Shown here: positions 27,060 to 36,925 of the stretch, one piece after another
Layout of the letters: every line of letters starts with the position of its first letter
How positions within the stretch are numbered: the stretch's first letter is position 1
From: Syntrophobacteraceae bacterium
GTDB lineage: Bacteria > Desulfobacterota > Syntrophobacteria > Syntrophobacterales > Syntrophobacteraceae
DNA: 64,000 bases
NCBI GenBank assembly: GCA_031292195.1
Contig: JARLHP010000026.1
Span: 1 to 64,000 of the forward strand
Reading direction: 5' to 3'
The notes under the pieces: model-generated
Database searches by the model: none
The model's input: the letters and a program-made list of their open reading frames with translations, nothing else
What the model was told of the DNA's origin: nothing
Position numbers and translations under genes: made by a program

Positions 27060-28712
27060 ATGGTAGCCAATAAGACAAACCCGGCCACGGAGATCGACTC
27101 GGTCGATCCCAACGAACTGAAGGCGGAACTTGTCGCGAAATACCCGACCAAGGTGGGGCGCAAGCGGGCCAAGCAAATCGTGATCAACAGGGTGGACGAG
27201 TGCGGGGAAGTGCCGGAAATGGGCGCCAACGCCCGGACCATCCCCGGCATAATCACCCAGCGGGGCTGCAGCTATGCGGGCTGCAAGGGGGTGGTGCTGG
27301 GGCCCACCCGGGACATCATTAATCTCACCCACGGCCCCATCGGGTGCGGCTTTTACTCCTGGCTCACCCGACGCAACCAGACCCGGCCCGATGGCCCGGA
27401 GGACGCAAATTTCATGACCTACTGCTTCTCGACCGACCTGCAGGACGAAGACATCGTTTTCGGGGGCGAAAAGAAGCTGCGGCAGGCCATTCGCGAACTC
27501 TACGAGAACTTCAAACCCAAGGCCATAGGCATCTTCTCCACCTGTCCGGTGGGGCTTATCGGCGACGACGTCCACGCCGTGGCCCGCGAAATGAAAGAAG
27601 AGCTGGGGATAAACATCTTCGGTTTCAGCTGCGAGGGCTACAAGGGCGTGAGCCAGTCGGCGGGCCACCACATAGCCAACAACGGCCTTTTCAACCACGT
27701 GGTGGGGCTCGACAACACGCCCAAGGAAGGAAAGTTCAAGATCAACCTTCTTGGCGAGTACAACATCGGCGGCGACGCCTTCGAGATCGAACGGATATTG
27801 GAGGAGGCCGGAATCACGCTGGTCACGACCTTCAGCGGCAATTCCACCTATGACAAGTTTGCCAATTCTCACATGGCCGATCTCAACACCGTGATGTGCC
27901 ACCGATCGATCAACTACGTAGCCGAAATGATGGAGAAAAAATACGGCATCCCCTGGATCAAGGTCAATTTCATAGGGGCCGCTTCGACAGCGAAGACTCT
28001 TCGAAAGATCGCAAACTATTTCGAGGACGAGGAACTGATCGAGCGAGTGGAAAAGACGATTGCAGAGGAAATGGTGGAGGTGGAGAAAGTGCGGCTGGAA
28101 GTGAAGTCGCGGTGCGAAGGCAAGACCGCCATGCTGTTTGTGGGCGGCTCACGCGCCCATCACTACCAGGACCTTTTTGCCGAAATCGGGATGAAGACGG
28201 TGGCCGCGGGCTACGAGTTCGCCCATCGCGACGACTACGAGGGGCGCACCGTTCTTCCCAATATCAAGGTGGACGCCGACAGCCGAAACATCGAGGAACT
28301 TCATGTGGAGCCCGATCCCGAAAGATACAGCCCCAGGAAATCGGAAGAGGCGCTGGAGCGGCTCAAGGCCAAGGGGTTCCGGTTCAAGGACTACGACGGC
28401 ATGATGCCGGAGATGGAAAGCGGGACCCTGATCGTCGACGATATTTCGCAGTACGAGTCGGAAAAACTGATTGAAAAGTATAAGCCCGACATTTTCTGCG
28501 CGGGCATCAAGGAAAAATACGCCATCCAGAAGAAGGGCGTGCCCATGAAGCAGCTCCATAGCTACGATTCCGGCGGACCGTACGCCGGGTTCAAGGGGGC
28601 GATCAACTTCTGGCGGGAAATAGACCGCATGGTCAACAGCAAGGTCTGGAGCTATCTCAAGGCGCCGTGGCAGGAATCCCCGGAGTTGACCGCCACATAC
28701 GCCTGGGAATAG
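27060..28712 (+). CDS. nifD: Nitrogenase MoFe protein alpha chain NifD, group II type
   Basis: 550 residues. P-cluster ligands Cys70 (RGCSYAGC), Cys96 (GPIGCGFY) and Cys162 (STCPVG); FeMo-cofactor ligands Cys280 (VMCHRSINY) and His500 (QLHSYDSGGPY); substrate-site Gln199 and His203 (SQSAGHHIAN). Residues about 395-455 (VLPNIKVDADSRNIEELHV onward) are the roughly 50-residue insertion characteristic of Clostridium pasteurianum-like NifD and absent from Azotobacter. All ligands are present, so the enzyme should be functional. Forms an alpha2-beta2 tetramer with NifK. A ggagaacta region precedes the ATG. Confidence 0.97.
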   Translation: MVANKTNPATEIDSVDPNELKAELVAKYPTKVGRKRAKQIVINRVDECGEVPEMGANARTIPGIITQRGCSYAGCKGVVLGPTRDIINLTHGPIGCGFYSWLTRRNQTRPDGPEDANFMTYCFSTDLQDEDIVFGGEKKLRQAIRELYENFKPKAIGIFSTCPVGLIGDDVHAVAREMKEELGINIFGFSCEGYKGVSQSAGHHIANNGLFNHVVGLDNTPKEGKFKINLLGEYNIGGDAFEIERILEEAGITLVTTFSGNSTYDKFANSHMADLNTVMCHRSINYVAEMMEKKYGIPWIKVNFIGAASTAKTLRKIANYFEDEELIERVEKTIAEEMVEVEKVRLEVKSRCEGKTAMLFVGGSRAHHYQDLFAEIGMKTVAAGYEFAHRDDYEGRTVLPNIKVDADSRNIEELHVEPDPERYSPRKSEEALERLKAKGFRFKDYDGMMPEMESGTLIVDDISQYESEKLIEKYKPDIFCAGIKEKYAIQKKGVPMKQLHSYDSGGPYAGFKGAINFWREIDRMVNSKVWSYLKAPWQESPELTATYAWE

Positions 28713-28737
28713 GGCCGGAAGAGGAAGGACCAGTTTC

Positions 28738-30114
28738 ATGCTGCTAAGACACACTACAAAAGAAATCAAGGAACGACAGGCGCTGGCCGTGAACCCGGCC
28801 AAGACCTGTCAGCCGATCGGGGCGATGTACGCAGCCCTGGGCATTCACAACTGCCTGCCGCACAGCCATGGATCACAGGGTTGCTGCGCCTATCACCGCA
28901 GCACCCTCACCCGCCATTACAAAGAACCGGTAATGGCAGGCAGCAGTTCATTTACCGAGGGGGCTTCCGTGTTTGGCGGCCAGGCCAACCTGCTTCAGGC
29001 CATAGACACGATTTTCACCGTCTACGACCCGGATGTGATCGCCGTCCACACCACCTGTCTTTCGGAGACGATCGGCGACGACATCCCGCAGATCGCCAAG
29101 AAGGCGGAAGCCGACGGCAAGATCCCCGCGGGCAAGTATGTCATACACGCCAACACCCCGAGCTACGTGGGGACGCACGTGACGGGCTTTGCCACCATGA
29201 CCAAGGCGATGGTCGATTATTTTGCGGAAGCAAACGGCCACAAGGTCGACCAGATCAATATCATCCCCGGCTACGTCGAACCCTCGGATATGGAGGAAAT
29301 AAAGCGGATCGTGACCGAGCTGGGATTACGGTCGGTAATGTTTCCGGATACCTCCAATGTCTTGAATCGGCCTCAGACCGGCAGGTTCGACATGTTTCCC
29401 AAGGGCGGGACAACCGTCGAGGCGATCAGGAGCAGCGGAAATAGCAGGGCAACAATCGCCCTGGGCAGGCTGGCTTCCGGCCCGGCGGCCCGGGCCCTTG
29501 ACTCCAAGTGCAAGGTGGGGTGCGAAATTCTGGAGCTGCCCATTGGCCTGGCGGCAACCGATGTCTTCGTAGACACCCTGCGAAGAATCGGCGGAGTGAG
29601 CGTGCCCGAATCGATCAACACCGAACGCGGGCGGATGCTCGATATCATCACCGATATGCATCAGTATTTTTACGGCAAGAAGGTGGGCCTGGTGGGCGAC
29701 CCGGATCAGCTCATCTCCCTTACCGAGTTCCTGGTTTCGATCGATATGTGGCCCGTTTACGTGGTGACCGGAACCAAGGGCAAGAAGTTCGAGGCGCGCA
29801 TAAAGGAAATCACGCGCGATGTTCCGCACGAGGTGAAGGTGGCGGCCGGCGGCGACATGTTCCTCTTTCATCAGTGGATAAAGAACGAACCGGTGGACCT
29901 CATGATGGGCAACACCTATTTGAAATACATCTCCAGGGACGAGGACATCCCGTTGGTGCGCTTCGGATTTCCCATTCTGGATAGGGTCGGCCACAGCTAT
30001 TTTCCGACCGTGGGATACCGGGGAGGCATGCGACTGCTCGAAAAAATCCTGGACGCGCTTCTGGACAAAAAAGACAAGGACGCCCCGGAGGAATCCTTCG
30101 AGCTGGTGCTGTAG
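28738..30114 (+). CDS. nifK: Nitrogenase MoFe protein beta chain NifK
   Basis: 458 residues. P-cluster cysteines Cys24 (KTCQPIGA), Cys49 (SQGCCAY) and Cys107 (TTCLSETIGDD) are each 46 positions earlier than in Azotobacter NifK, showing the short N-terminus typical of clostridial-type beta chains. An SSSFTEGASVFGG segment precedes the third Cys. It pairs with NifD and carries half of each P-cluster. An aagaggaagga site lies 25 bp after nifD. Confidence 0.97.
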   Translation: MLLRHTTKEIKERQALAVNPAKTCQPIGAMYAALGIHNCLPHSHGSQGCCAYHRSTLTRHYKEPVMAGSSSFTEGASVFGGQANLLQAIDTIFTVYDPDVIAVHTTCLSETIGDDIPQIAKKAEADGKIPAGKYVIHANTPSYVGTHVTGFATMTKAMVDYFAEANGHKVDQINIIPGYVEPSDMEEIKRIVTELGLRSVMFPDTSNVLNRPQTGRFDMFPKGGTTVEAIRSSGNSRATIALGRLASGPAARALDSKCKVGCEILELPIGLAATDVFVDTLRRIGGVSVPESINTERGRMLDIITDMHQYFYGKKVGLVGDPDQLISLTEFLVSIDMWPVYVVTGTKGKKFEARIKEITRDVPHEVKVAAGGDMFLFHQWIKNEPVDLMMGNTYLKYISRDEDIPLVRFGFPILDRVGHSYFPTVGYRGGMRLLEKILDALLDKKDKDAPEESFELVL

Positions 30115-30191
30115 AAAAACACTCAAACCGCTGGTTGGGCCGGGCGCTAAGCGGCCCAACGGCAACTCGTCATACCCGCGGGAGGAATGAA

Positions 30192-30494
30192 ATGCAAAAA
30201 CCGGACTACCATATATTCGTGTGTGCGAGCTTTCGGGGAACGGAAGCCAAGGGCAAGTGCATCAAGAAAGATTCCATGCAGCTCATGAACTACATCGAAG
30301 AAGAGCTCCAGGACCGGGACATGAACGCGATGGTGTCGAGCACCGGGTGTCTCAAGCTCTGCGAGGAGGGCCCCGTTATGGTCGTCTACCCCCAGGGCTA
30401 CTGGTACAAAAACGTGATCGACGAGGGCACGGTGGACGAGATCCTGGACGCATTGGAGGCAGGGACGGCCGCCGAGGCGCACCTGCTGGCGTAA
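30192..30494 (+). CDS. Thioredoxin-like [2Fe-2S] ferredoxin of the nif operon
   Basis: 100 residues with a gggaggaatga site. Cluster ligands Cys11 (HIFVCAS), Cys23 (GKC), Cys53 and Cys57 (TGCLKLC) match the thioredoxin-fold 2Fe-2S ferredoxins such as that of C. pasteurianum and Azotobacter FdI-2Fe2S; EEGPVMVVYPQGYWYKNV is the family end motif. In C. pasteurianum this protein interacts with the MoFe protein. Here it lies between nifK and nifE and is likely a nitrogenase-specific electron carrier or accessory protein. Confidence 0.92.
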   Translation: MQKPDYHIFVCASFRGTEAKGKCIKKDSMQLMNYIEEELQDRDMNAMVSSTGCLKLCEEGPVMVVYPQGYWYKNVIDEGTVDEILDALEAGTAAEAHLLA

Positions 30495-30579
30495 AACGCC
30501 TTTACATCCAGTGGGGACACCCTGCAACCCGGCGAAGGCAATCCCGGCCGGCGGTCCCACCGCCTCGGAAAGGAATACC

Positions 30580-31941
30580 ATGAGCAGCAGTGCTTCTATA
30601 ATTTTTGAGGAACGCAAGGACCAGATAGTGCGCAAGGGGCAGGGCGCCTTCGATATGGACTGCAACCGGGAAAGCCTGGCCGGGGCGGTCAGTCAGAGGG
30701 CCTGCGTGTTCTGCGGGTCCCGGGTGGTGCTCTACCCCATCGCCGACGCGCTCCACCTGGTGCACGGCCCCATCGGTTGCGCGGCCTACACCTGGGATAT
30801 CCGGGGAGCGCTCTCCTCGGGCCCCGACCTGCACCGGTTGAGCTTTTCGACCGACCTGCAGGAAAAGGACATAATCTTTGGAGGCGAGGAAAAGCTCTAC
30901 CGGGCCCTCTCGGAGTTGATCGACAGGCACCACCCCAAAGCGGCCTTCGTCTATTCGACCTGTATCGTGGGGATCATAGGAGATGACCTGGAGGCCGTCT
31001 GCCAAAGGGTATCCAAGGAAAAAGGGATCCCGGTTCTGCCGGTCCAGTCGGAAGGATTCAAGGGCAACAAGCGCGAAGGCTACGGGGCGGCCTGCAAGGC
31101 GATGTTTCGCCTGATGGGTACGGGGGATATTTCCGATATTTCCCCACTTAGCATCAACATCCTGGGAGACTTCAACCTGGCCGGCGAAATCTGGATCATC
31201 CGGGAGTATTTCGAACGAATGGGCATCCAGACGGTGGCCAACATCACCGGGGACGGCCGGGTGGCGGATTTGCAGCGCGCTCACGGGGCGGCCCTCAACG
31301 TGGTGCAGTGTTCGGGGGCCACCATGGAGCTGGCGAAAATGATGCAGGAGGGTTTCGGGACGCCCGTTATGCGGGTTTCCTATTTCGGGGTGGAGGACAT
31401 GGCGGAGTCGCTCTACCAGATAGCGCGCTTCTTCGAACCCAAAGACCCGGGGATCATGGAGCGCACCACCGAACTGGTTAAAACGGAACTCTCCGAACTC
31501 TACCCCAAGCTCCAGGAGTATCGGCGCGAGCTTGCCGGAAAGAAAGCTGCCATATACGTCGGGGGGGCCTTCAAAGCCTTTTCGCTGGTCAAGGCCTTCC
31601 GGCTGCTCGGAATGCAGGTGGTGCTGGTGGGCTCTCAGACCGGCACCGAAGAGGACTACCGGGAACTCTACGAGATTACCGACGAGGGGACGATCATCGT
31701 CGACGATTCCAATCCACTGGAGCTCTCCAGTTTTCTGAAAGAAAAGGATGTCGACGTTTTCGTTGGCGGAGTCAAGGAAAGGCCCATCGCCTACAAGCTG
31801 GGAGTGGGATTTTGCGATCACAACCACGAACGTAAGCAGCCGCTGGAAGGCTTTGTGGGAATGCTCAATTTCGCCCGGGAAATCCATTCTTCGGTGATGA
31901 GTCCGGTGTGGCGGTTCGTACCACGAAAGAAAGCGAGATAA
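30580..31941 (+). CDS. nifE: FeMo-cofactor scaffold protein NifE
   Basis: 453 residues, homologous to NifD. Conserved cysteines and context: RACVFCGSRVVL, LVHGPIGCAAYTWDIRG, STDLQEKDIIFGGEEKL, STCIVGIIGDDLEAV, and the NifE-type VQCSGATMELAKMMQEGFG. The His ligand region of NifD is replaced (no HSYD), which separates it from the catalytic subunit. With NifN it forms the tetramer on which NifB-co is matured to FeMo-co. An aaagg site precedes the ATG; two bases separate it from nifN. Confidence 0.96.
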   Translation: MSSSASIIFEERKDQIVRKGQGAFDMDCNRESLAGAVSQRACVFCGSRVVLYPIADALHLVHGPIGCAAYTWDIRGALSSGPDLHRLSFSTDLQEKDIIFGGEEKLYRALSELIDRHHPKAAFVYSTCIVGIIGDDLEAVCQRVSKEKGIPVLPVQSEGFKGNKREGYGAACKAMFRLMGTGDISDISPLSINILGDFNLAGEIWIIREYFERMGIQTVANITGDGRVADLQRAHGAALNVVQCSGATMELAKMMQEGFGTPVMRVSYFGVEDMAESLYQIARFFEPKDPGIMERTTELVKTELSELYPKLQEYRRELAGKKAAIYVGGAFKAFSLVKAFRLLGMQVVLVGSQTGTEEDYRELYEITDEGTIIVDDSNPLELSSFLKEKDVDVFVGGVKERPIAYKLGVGFCDHNHERKQPLEGFVGMLNFAREIHSSVMSPVWRFVPRKKAR

Positions 31942-31943
31942 AG

Positions 31944-33320
31944 ATGGCAACGATGGACTACGTCTCGACCACAAATGCGTGCAAGCTGTGTAAACCGCTG
32001 GGGGCGTGCCTCGCTTTCCGGGGAATCGAGGGGGCTGTGCCGATGCTCCACGGCTCGCAGGGCTGTGCCACCTATATGCGACGATACATTATAAGCCACT
32101 TCCGGGAGCCGATGGACATCGCCTCGTCTTCGCTGGGTGAAAAGCATGCGGTCTTCGGAGGAGGCCCCAACCTCAAGCAGGGCCTCAAGAACTTGATCAC
32201 CAAATTCGGGGCGGGCATGATCGGTGTGGCTTCGACCTGCCTTACCGAGACCATCGGCGACGATGTCCCGATGATCATAAGGGAGTTCCGAAAGGAGATG
32301 GAGGCCGAGGGCGGTCCCGGGCTCCCCGCCCTGGTGAGTGTTTCCACCCCCAGCTATTCGGGCACGCACATGGAAGGTTTTCACTCCGCGGTTCGGGCCG
32401 TGGTCGACCAACTGTGCACCCCCGATTCTGTCGGCGAGGAGTTGGCGGGTAAATTCGTCAACCTGCTGCCGGGCTTTCTTTCCCCGGCCGATCTCCGGCA
32501 TCTCAAAGAGATCGTGGAGGACTTCGGGCTGGGGTGGGTCATGCTCCCGGATATCTCGGAGACCCTCGACGGCCCGGCCCTGGAGGACTACGAGAAGATC
32601 CCGGCGGGCGGGACCCCGATTTCGGCCATAAAAGGGATGGGACAAGGGGCGGCGACGCTCGAGTTCGGTCACACGCTGGAGGGTGGCCCCACGGCGGGAA
32701 GGATTTTGTTTGAACGCTTCGGCGTTCCCCTGCACCAGAGTGGGGTTCCCATCGGTTTGCGGGAAACCGACGCTTTCTTCCAGGCCCTGGAAAAATTTTC
32801 GGGGAGAGCGACTCCCAAAAAGCACGAACTGGAAAGAGGGCGCCTGGTCGATTCCTACGTGGACGGGCACAAGTACCTGTTCGGCAAACGTGCGGTGGTT
32901 TACGGCGAAGAGGACCTGGTGATCGGTTTGACCGCCTTTCTGGCGGAAATCGGCGTAAAGCCGGTGCTGTGCGCATCGGGGGGCCGAAGCGGCAAGATGT
33001 CCTCCTGCATCGAGCGGGTAACGGCCGGACTTTTGGAGACGGTTCCCCGGGTGGAGGAAGGGGCGGATTTCCAGAAAATAGAGGACCTTTGCGAAGGACT
33101 CGCGCCGGACCTCCTGGTGGGGCACAGCAAAGGATACAGGCTCTCCAAAAAGCTCGGCGCCCCCCTGGTGCGGGTGGGATTTCCCATCCACGACCGCTTT
33201 GGCGGCCAGAGGGTGCTGCACGCCGGCTACCGCGGCGCCCAGATGCTTTTTGACAGCTTGGTAAACGCTATTTTGGAAAAAACCCAGGAAGAGTCGCCGA
33301 TAGGCTACGGGTACATGTAA
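31944..33320 (+). CDS. nifN: FeMo-cofactor scaffold protein NifN
   Basis: 458 residues, homologous to NifK: NACKLCKPLGACLAFRGIEG, HGSQGCATYMRRYIISHFRE, SSSLGEKHAVFGGGPNL and STCLTETIGDDVPMI. Partner of NifE. Start chosen two bases after the nifE stop (MATMDYVSTT) because the longer frame would run into nifE. The single-domain length shows that NifN is not fused to NifB or NifX, although nifB follows after 60 bp. Confidence 0.95.
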   Translation: MATMDYVSTTNACKLCKPLGACLAFRGIEGAVPMLHGSQGCATYMRRYIISHFREPMDIASSSLGEKHAVFGGGPNLKQGLKNLITKFGAGMIGVASTCLTETIGDDVPMIIREFRKEMEAEGGPGLPALVSVSTPSYSGTHMEGFHSAVRAVVDQLCTPDSVGEELAGKFVNLLPGFLSPADLRHLKEIVEDFGLGWVMLPDISETLDGPALEDYEKIPAGGTPISAIKGMGQGAATLEFGHTLEGGPTAGRILFERFGVPLHQSGVPIGLRETDAFFQALEKFSGRATPKKHELERGRLVDSYVDGHKYLFGKRAVVYGEEDLVIGLTAFLAEIGVKPVLCASGGRSGKMSSCIERVTAGLLETVPRVEEGADFQKIEDLCEGLAPDLLVGHSKGYRLSKKLGAPLVRVGFPIHDRFGGQRVLHAGYRGAQMLFDSLVNAILEKTQEESPIGYGYM

Positions 33321-33380
33321 TCCGGGTGTTGGAGGCGGGGATCGACCAATCCCGGAACTAAAAATAAGGAACATTTCATC

Positions 33381-34646
33381 ATGGCTACAAATCTCGAACG
33401 CCATCCCTGTTTCAATGCCGGCGCCAAGGGCTCCTACGGCCGGGTCCACCTGCCCGTAGCCCCCGAATGCAATATCCGGTGCAATTATTGTAACCGCAAA
33501 ACCGACTGCGTTAACGAAAGCCGCCCGGGCGTTTCGAGCGCCATCCTGTCGCCCCGGCAGGCCCTGGCTTACATGGAAAAGGTCCTGGAAAAGGAACCCA
33601 GGATCTCGGTGGCGGGTATCGCGGGGCCGGGAGACCCTTTTGCAAACCCACGGGAGACCCTGGAGACGATGCGTCTTCTCCGGGAGCGATACCCGGAACT
33701 GCTGCTGTGTCTGTCCACCAACGGGCTGGCATTGGCCGGACACCTGGAGGAAATTGCCCGGATCGGGGTGTCCCACGTAACGCTTACCGTCAATAGCGTC
33801 GATCCGGAGATCGGGGCAAAAATCTATAGCTGGGTGCGGGACGGCAAAGTGATCTACCGGGGGGTAAAGGGGGCCGAGGTCTTGCTCGGACGGCAGATTA
33901 AGGCCATCGAAGGCCTTAAAAAACTGGGCATCACGGTAAAGGTGAACGTTATCGTCATCCCGGGCGTAAACGATCATCACGTGGAGGAAGTGGCCCGGAC
34001 CGCGGCGGGACTGGGCGCCGATCTGCTCAATTGCATGCCCATGTTTCCCAATCGGGACACGCTGTTCGAAAACATTGCCGAACCGGGAAAAGATCTGATG
34101 GAAGAGGTCCGGGCGAAGGCGGAAAAGTATCTACCCCAAATGCGCCACTGCACCCGGTGCCGGGCCGACGCGGTGGGACTTCTGGGACAGGATCGAAGCG
34201 GCGAGCTGCAATCCTGTCTGAGGGAATGCGCGGCCCTGCCAAAGGATCTGGGCAACAGGCCTCATGTGGCCGTGGCCACCGTGGAGGGGCTGCTCGTAAA
34301 TCTTCACCTCGGCGAAGCGGCAAGTTTCCAGATCTGGACCCCGAACGACGATGGATATCGGTGCATCGACCGACGGGAAGCGCCCGAACCGGGAGGCGGC
34401 GCCACGAGATGGGAAAAGCTGGCCGGTGTGCTGGGAGATTGCCGCGCCGTGCTGGTGGCCGGGATCGGAGAGAGCCCCCGAAAAGTTCTGGCCGCCTCTG
34501 GCGTTGAGCCGGTGGAGATGAGCGGCTTCATTGAACTGGGCCTGGAAGCCGTCTACTCGGGCCGCAGCACCAGGGAATTCAAGGTGCGAAGAGCGGGCGG
34601 ATGCGCCAAGGGGGTTGGCTGCGGCGGCACTGGGGAAGGGTGTTAG
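33381..34646 (+). CDS. nifB: NifB, radical-SAM FeMo-cofactor core synthase with NifX-like domain
   Basis: 421 residues. The radical-SAM cluster CX3CX2C is Cys30, Cys34 and Cys37 (PECNIRCNYCNRKTDC); AGPGDPFANP and SVDPEIGAKIYSWVRDGK are family blocks. Residues about 300-405 form the dinitrogenase-cofactor (NifX/NifB-C) domain (VAVATVEGLLVNLHLGEA, FQIWTP). The last residues are Cys/Gly-rich. NifB makes the carbide-containing NifB-co precursor. It may use its own promoter, or read-through from nifH. Confidence 0.97.
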   Translation: MATNLERHPCFNAGAKGSYGRVHLPVAPECNIRCNYCNRKTDCVNESRPGVSSAILSPRQALAYMEKVLEKEPRISVAGIAGPGDPFANPRETLETMRLLRERYPELLLCLSTNGLALAGHLEEIARIGVSHVTLTVNSVDPEIGAKIYSWVRDGKVIYRGVKGAEVLLGRQIKAIEGLKKLGITVKVNVIVIPGVNDHHVEEVARTAAGLGADLLNCMPMFPNRDTLFENIAEPGKDLMEEVRAKAEKYLPQMRHCTRCRADAVGLLGQDRSGELQSCLRECAALPKDLGNRPHVAVATVEGLLVNLHLGEAASFQIWTPNDDGYRCIDRREAPEPGGGATRWEKLAGVLGDCRAVLVAGIGESPRKVLAASGVEPVEMSGFIELGLEAVYSGRSTREFKVRRAGGCAKGVGCGGTGEGC

Positions 34647-34677
34647 GCGGAACTGTTTGGGCGTCGTCATTAAAAAG

Positions 34678-34810
34678 ACGAAGGTCAAAAGAGCGGGGGT
34701 TGGGGGGACATGAGCCCCCCGCACCCCTGCGGAATCCGGATCGCGGGGCGGCTGTGCCGCAGACGACGTAGCCCGCGACCGGCAGGCCGGCGCCTCCGGG
34801 CGCAAAAATC
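34678..34810 (+). repeat. G-rich element plus 80-bp GC repeat, copy 1
   Basis: Positions 34678-34726 (AAAAGAGCGGGGGTTGGGGGG, then acatgag and CCCCCC) occur inverted at 40112-40165. Positions 34731-34810 (ATCCGGATCGCGGGGCGGCT onward) occur again at 38871-38949 and, inverted, at 39516-39600. Non-coding, GC-rich, able to fold. Lies between nifB and nifA; the remainder up to 35107 contains no gene. Confidence 0.75.
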
Positions 34811-35107
34811 CGGCCTAAACGCATGTGTCTACAGCATTGAGGGTGTTAGACGGGGGTATCGTTCGATTTGCCGATTTTGAGCCTGGAGGGGAATTCCTCG
34901 CCAGAGTGCGATTGAATTACGCACAAAATTGTGGCAATATGGATTTAAGGTGCAAATTTGTCCTTAAAATTCGGGGGGATTTTAATTCTATTTGCCTCCG
35001 AAAAGTGGGGGCGCGGTTTGAGCGAGTCTGATGGTGATAAGTCTGGTGCGGGTCGAATGGATTTTTCCGCTAATGGTTCGGTTTCTCCGGCGGGAGTGGC
35101 ATGATAA

Positions 35108-36661
35108 ATGCTCATTAAGCGACAAATGGAAACAAATCTTAGAGAAGCAGAACTCAACGTGCTCTACGAGACCTGCCGGGTCATCGGACAGGCGCTGAAG
35201 CTGGACCAGGCGCTCGAAACCATACTGGGTATCCTTGCGACTTCGCTTTCGATGAAGCGGGCCACTGTGACCCTAAAAGACGAGGAGACGGACTGCCTGG
35301 TGATCCGCGCCTCCCACGGTCTTAGTGAGAAAGAAGCCAGGCGCGGCATTTACCGGCAGGACGAAGGGGTGACCGGGTTGATTTTTCGGACCGCCAAGCC
35401 CTATGTCGTGCCCGATATCAGCAAGGAGCCGCTTTTTCTGAACAAGACCCGGTCCCGGTCGATCCTCAAGGAGTCGATAACTTTTCTGGGCGTGCCGATA
35501 ATGCTGCACGGAAAGCCTATCGGAGTCTTGAACGTGGACAGGCTTTTCGGAAACGAAGTCCCCTACGAGGAAGACATCCGGCTCCTGTCCATAGTGGCCA
35601 CCCTGATAGCGCAATTTGTGAGCTTGAACCGCCAGGTAAAGCTCAGGGAAGAAAAACTGAAGAAAGACTGCGCGCTTTCCGGGTCGGAAGCGCAGGCGAA
35701 GCTGTTCATGGTAGGCAAAAGCCCCGCCATGCAGACGGTGCAGCAGCAGATAAGGAAAGTGGCCCCCAGCAAAGCTTCCGTGCTCCTGCTGGGGGAGTCG
35801 GGAACCGGCAAGACCCTGGTGGCCAAAATCATCCACGAGCTGAGCACCCGGGCCAAGCAGCCCTTTGTCAAAATCAACTGCGCGTCTTTACCCGAGAACC
35901 TGCTCGAATCGGAACTTTTCGGCTACGAGAAGGGCGCCTTTACCGGGGCGCTCAAAGCCAAGCCGGGTCGAGTGGAAGAGGCCGACGGGGGGACGATATT
36001 TCTCGACGAGATCGGAGAGCTTCCGCTCTCTTTACAGGCAAAACTGCTCCGATTCATCCAGGAGAAGGAATTCGAAAGACTCGGGGGGACAAAGACCCTG
36101 AAGGTCGATGTCCGGGTGGTGGCGGCCACCAACCGGGACCTGGCAACGGCTGTGAGCGAGGGCGCCTTCCGGGAAGATCTGTATTACCGGTTGAATGTAT
36201 TTCCGATCATGGCGCCCGCCCTGCGGGATCGAAAGGAGGACATCCCGGAACTGCTTCGCCATTTTCTGGAGAGGACCTCCCAGGAATACGGCAGGACGGT
36301 TCGGATCACCAACTCGGCACTGGCCAAATTTACCGGCTATGACTGGCCCGGCAATGTGCGCGAGATGGAAAACCTGGTGGAGCGCCTGGTGATAATGGCC
36401 GACGGAGACGAAATCTGCACGGGCATCCTGCCGCTGTACGTGAACAAGGCCGCAATGGAAAAAGATAAGGTTCCGCTTTCGCGCATCGAAGAAATAGAGC
36501 GCCGAGAAATCCTGACCGCACTCGAACAGAATGGGTGGAACCAGACGCGAACCGCAAAAGAACTGGGTGTGACCCTGCGTCAGATTGGCTACCGGATTAA
36601 AAAATTCGGGTTTGAAAAGATGGTGGAAGAGCACAAGAAGGGGAATGGATTGGGCGGTTGA
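35108..36661 (+). CDS. nifA: NifA-type sigma-54 activator, GAF-AAA+-Fis
   Basis: 517 residues. GAF domain about 15-175; AAA+ domain with Walker A GESGTGKT (229-236), the sigma-54 contact loop GAFTGA (276-281), Walker B GGTIFLDE and an arginine-finger region LREDLYYRL-like; Fis-type helix-turn-helix at the end ([34 protein letters not shown]). The linker before the HTH has no CX4C motif, so this is the oxygen-tolerant, GAF-regulated sort rather than the rhizobial redox-sensitive type. It should activate the TGGCAC-N5-TGC promoter upstream of nifH. Confidence 0.93.
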   Translation: MLIKRQMETNLREAELNVLYETCRVIGQALKLDQALETILGILATSLSMKRATVTLKDEETDCLVIRASHGLSEKEARRGIYRQDEGVTGLIFRTAKPYVVPDISKEPLFLNKTRSRSILKESITFLGVPIMLHGKPIGVLNVDRLFGNEVPYEEDIRLLSIVATLIAQFVSLNRQVKLREEKLKKDCALSGSEAQAKLFMVGKSPAMQTVQQQIRKVAPSKASVLLLGESGTGKTLVAKIIHELSTRAKQPFVKINCASLPENLLESELFGYEKGAFTGALKAKPGRVEEADGGTIFLDEIGELPLSLQAKLLRFIQEKEFERLGGTKTLKVDVRVVAATNRDLATAVSEGAFREDLYYRLNVFPIMAPALRDRKEDIPELLRHFLERTSQEYGRTVRITNSALAKFTGYDWPGNVREMENLVERLVIMADGDEICTGILPLYVNKAAMEKDKVPLSRIEEIERREILTALEQNGWNQTRTAKELGVTLRQIGYRIKKFGFEKMVEEHKKGNGLGG

Positions 36662-36925
36662 GGGCTATTGAGAGCACACTCGGCTCCCAGGCTCGATGCG
36701 GGAGAGCCTGCCATATTCGTAAGGTTCGGTATGGCCGTGTTGCCGCATGGCCTCATGGTCGCATGGCCTTGCGTTACCGGGGACGGCCGCTGCCTGCCCT
36801 GGCCATATCCTTGTACTCGGTTTGAGCGAAAATAAAACTTGTAAGATTTCCACATCCATACCGCAGAACGCAGGCAGGAAGGATGCGGTAAATTTCCTGC
36901 TTCTTTCAGCCGAATTCCTTTGGAA

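Noticed and set aside
30502-31974. 490-codon open frame on the minus strand
   Set aside because: Antisense of nifE.
31818-33980. 720-codon open frame on the minus strand
   Set aside because: It is a mirror of nifN and nifB coding on the plus strand, in GC-rich DNA; no ribosome site or domain.
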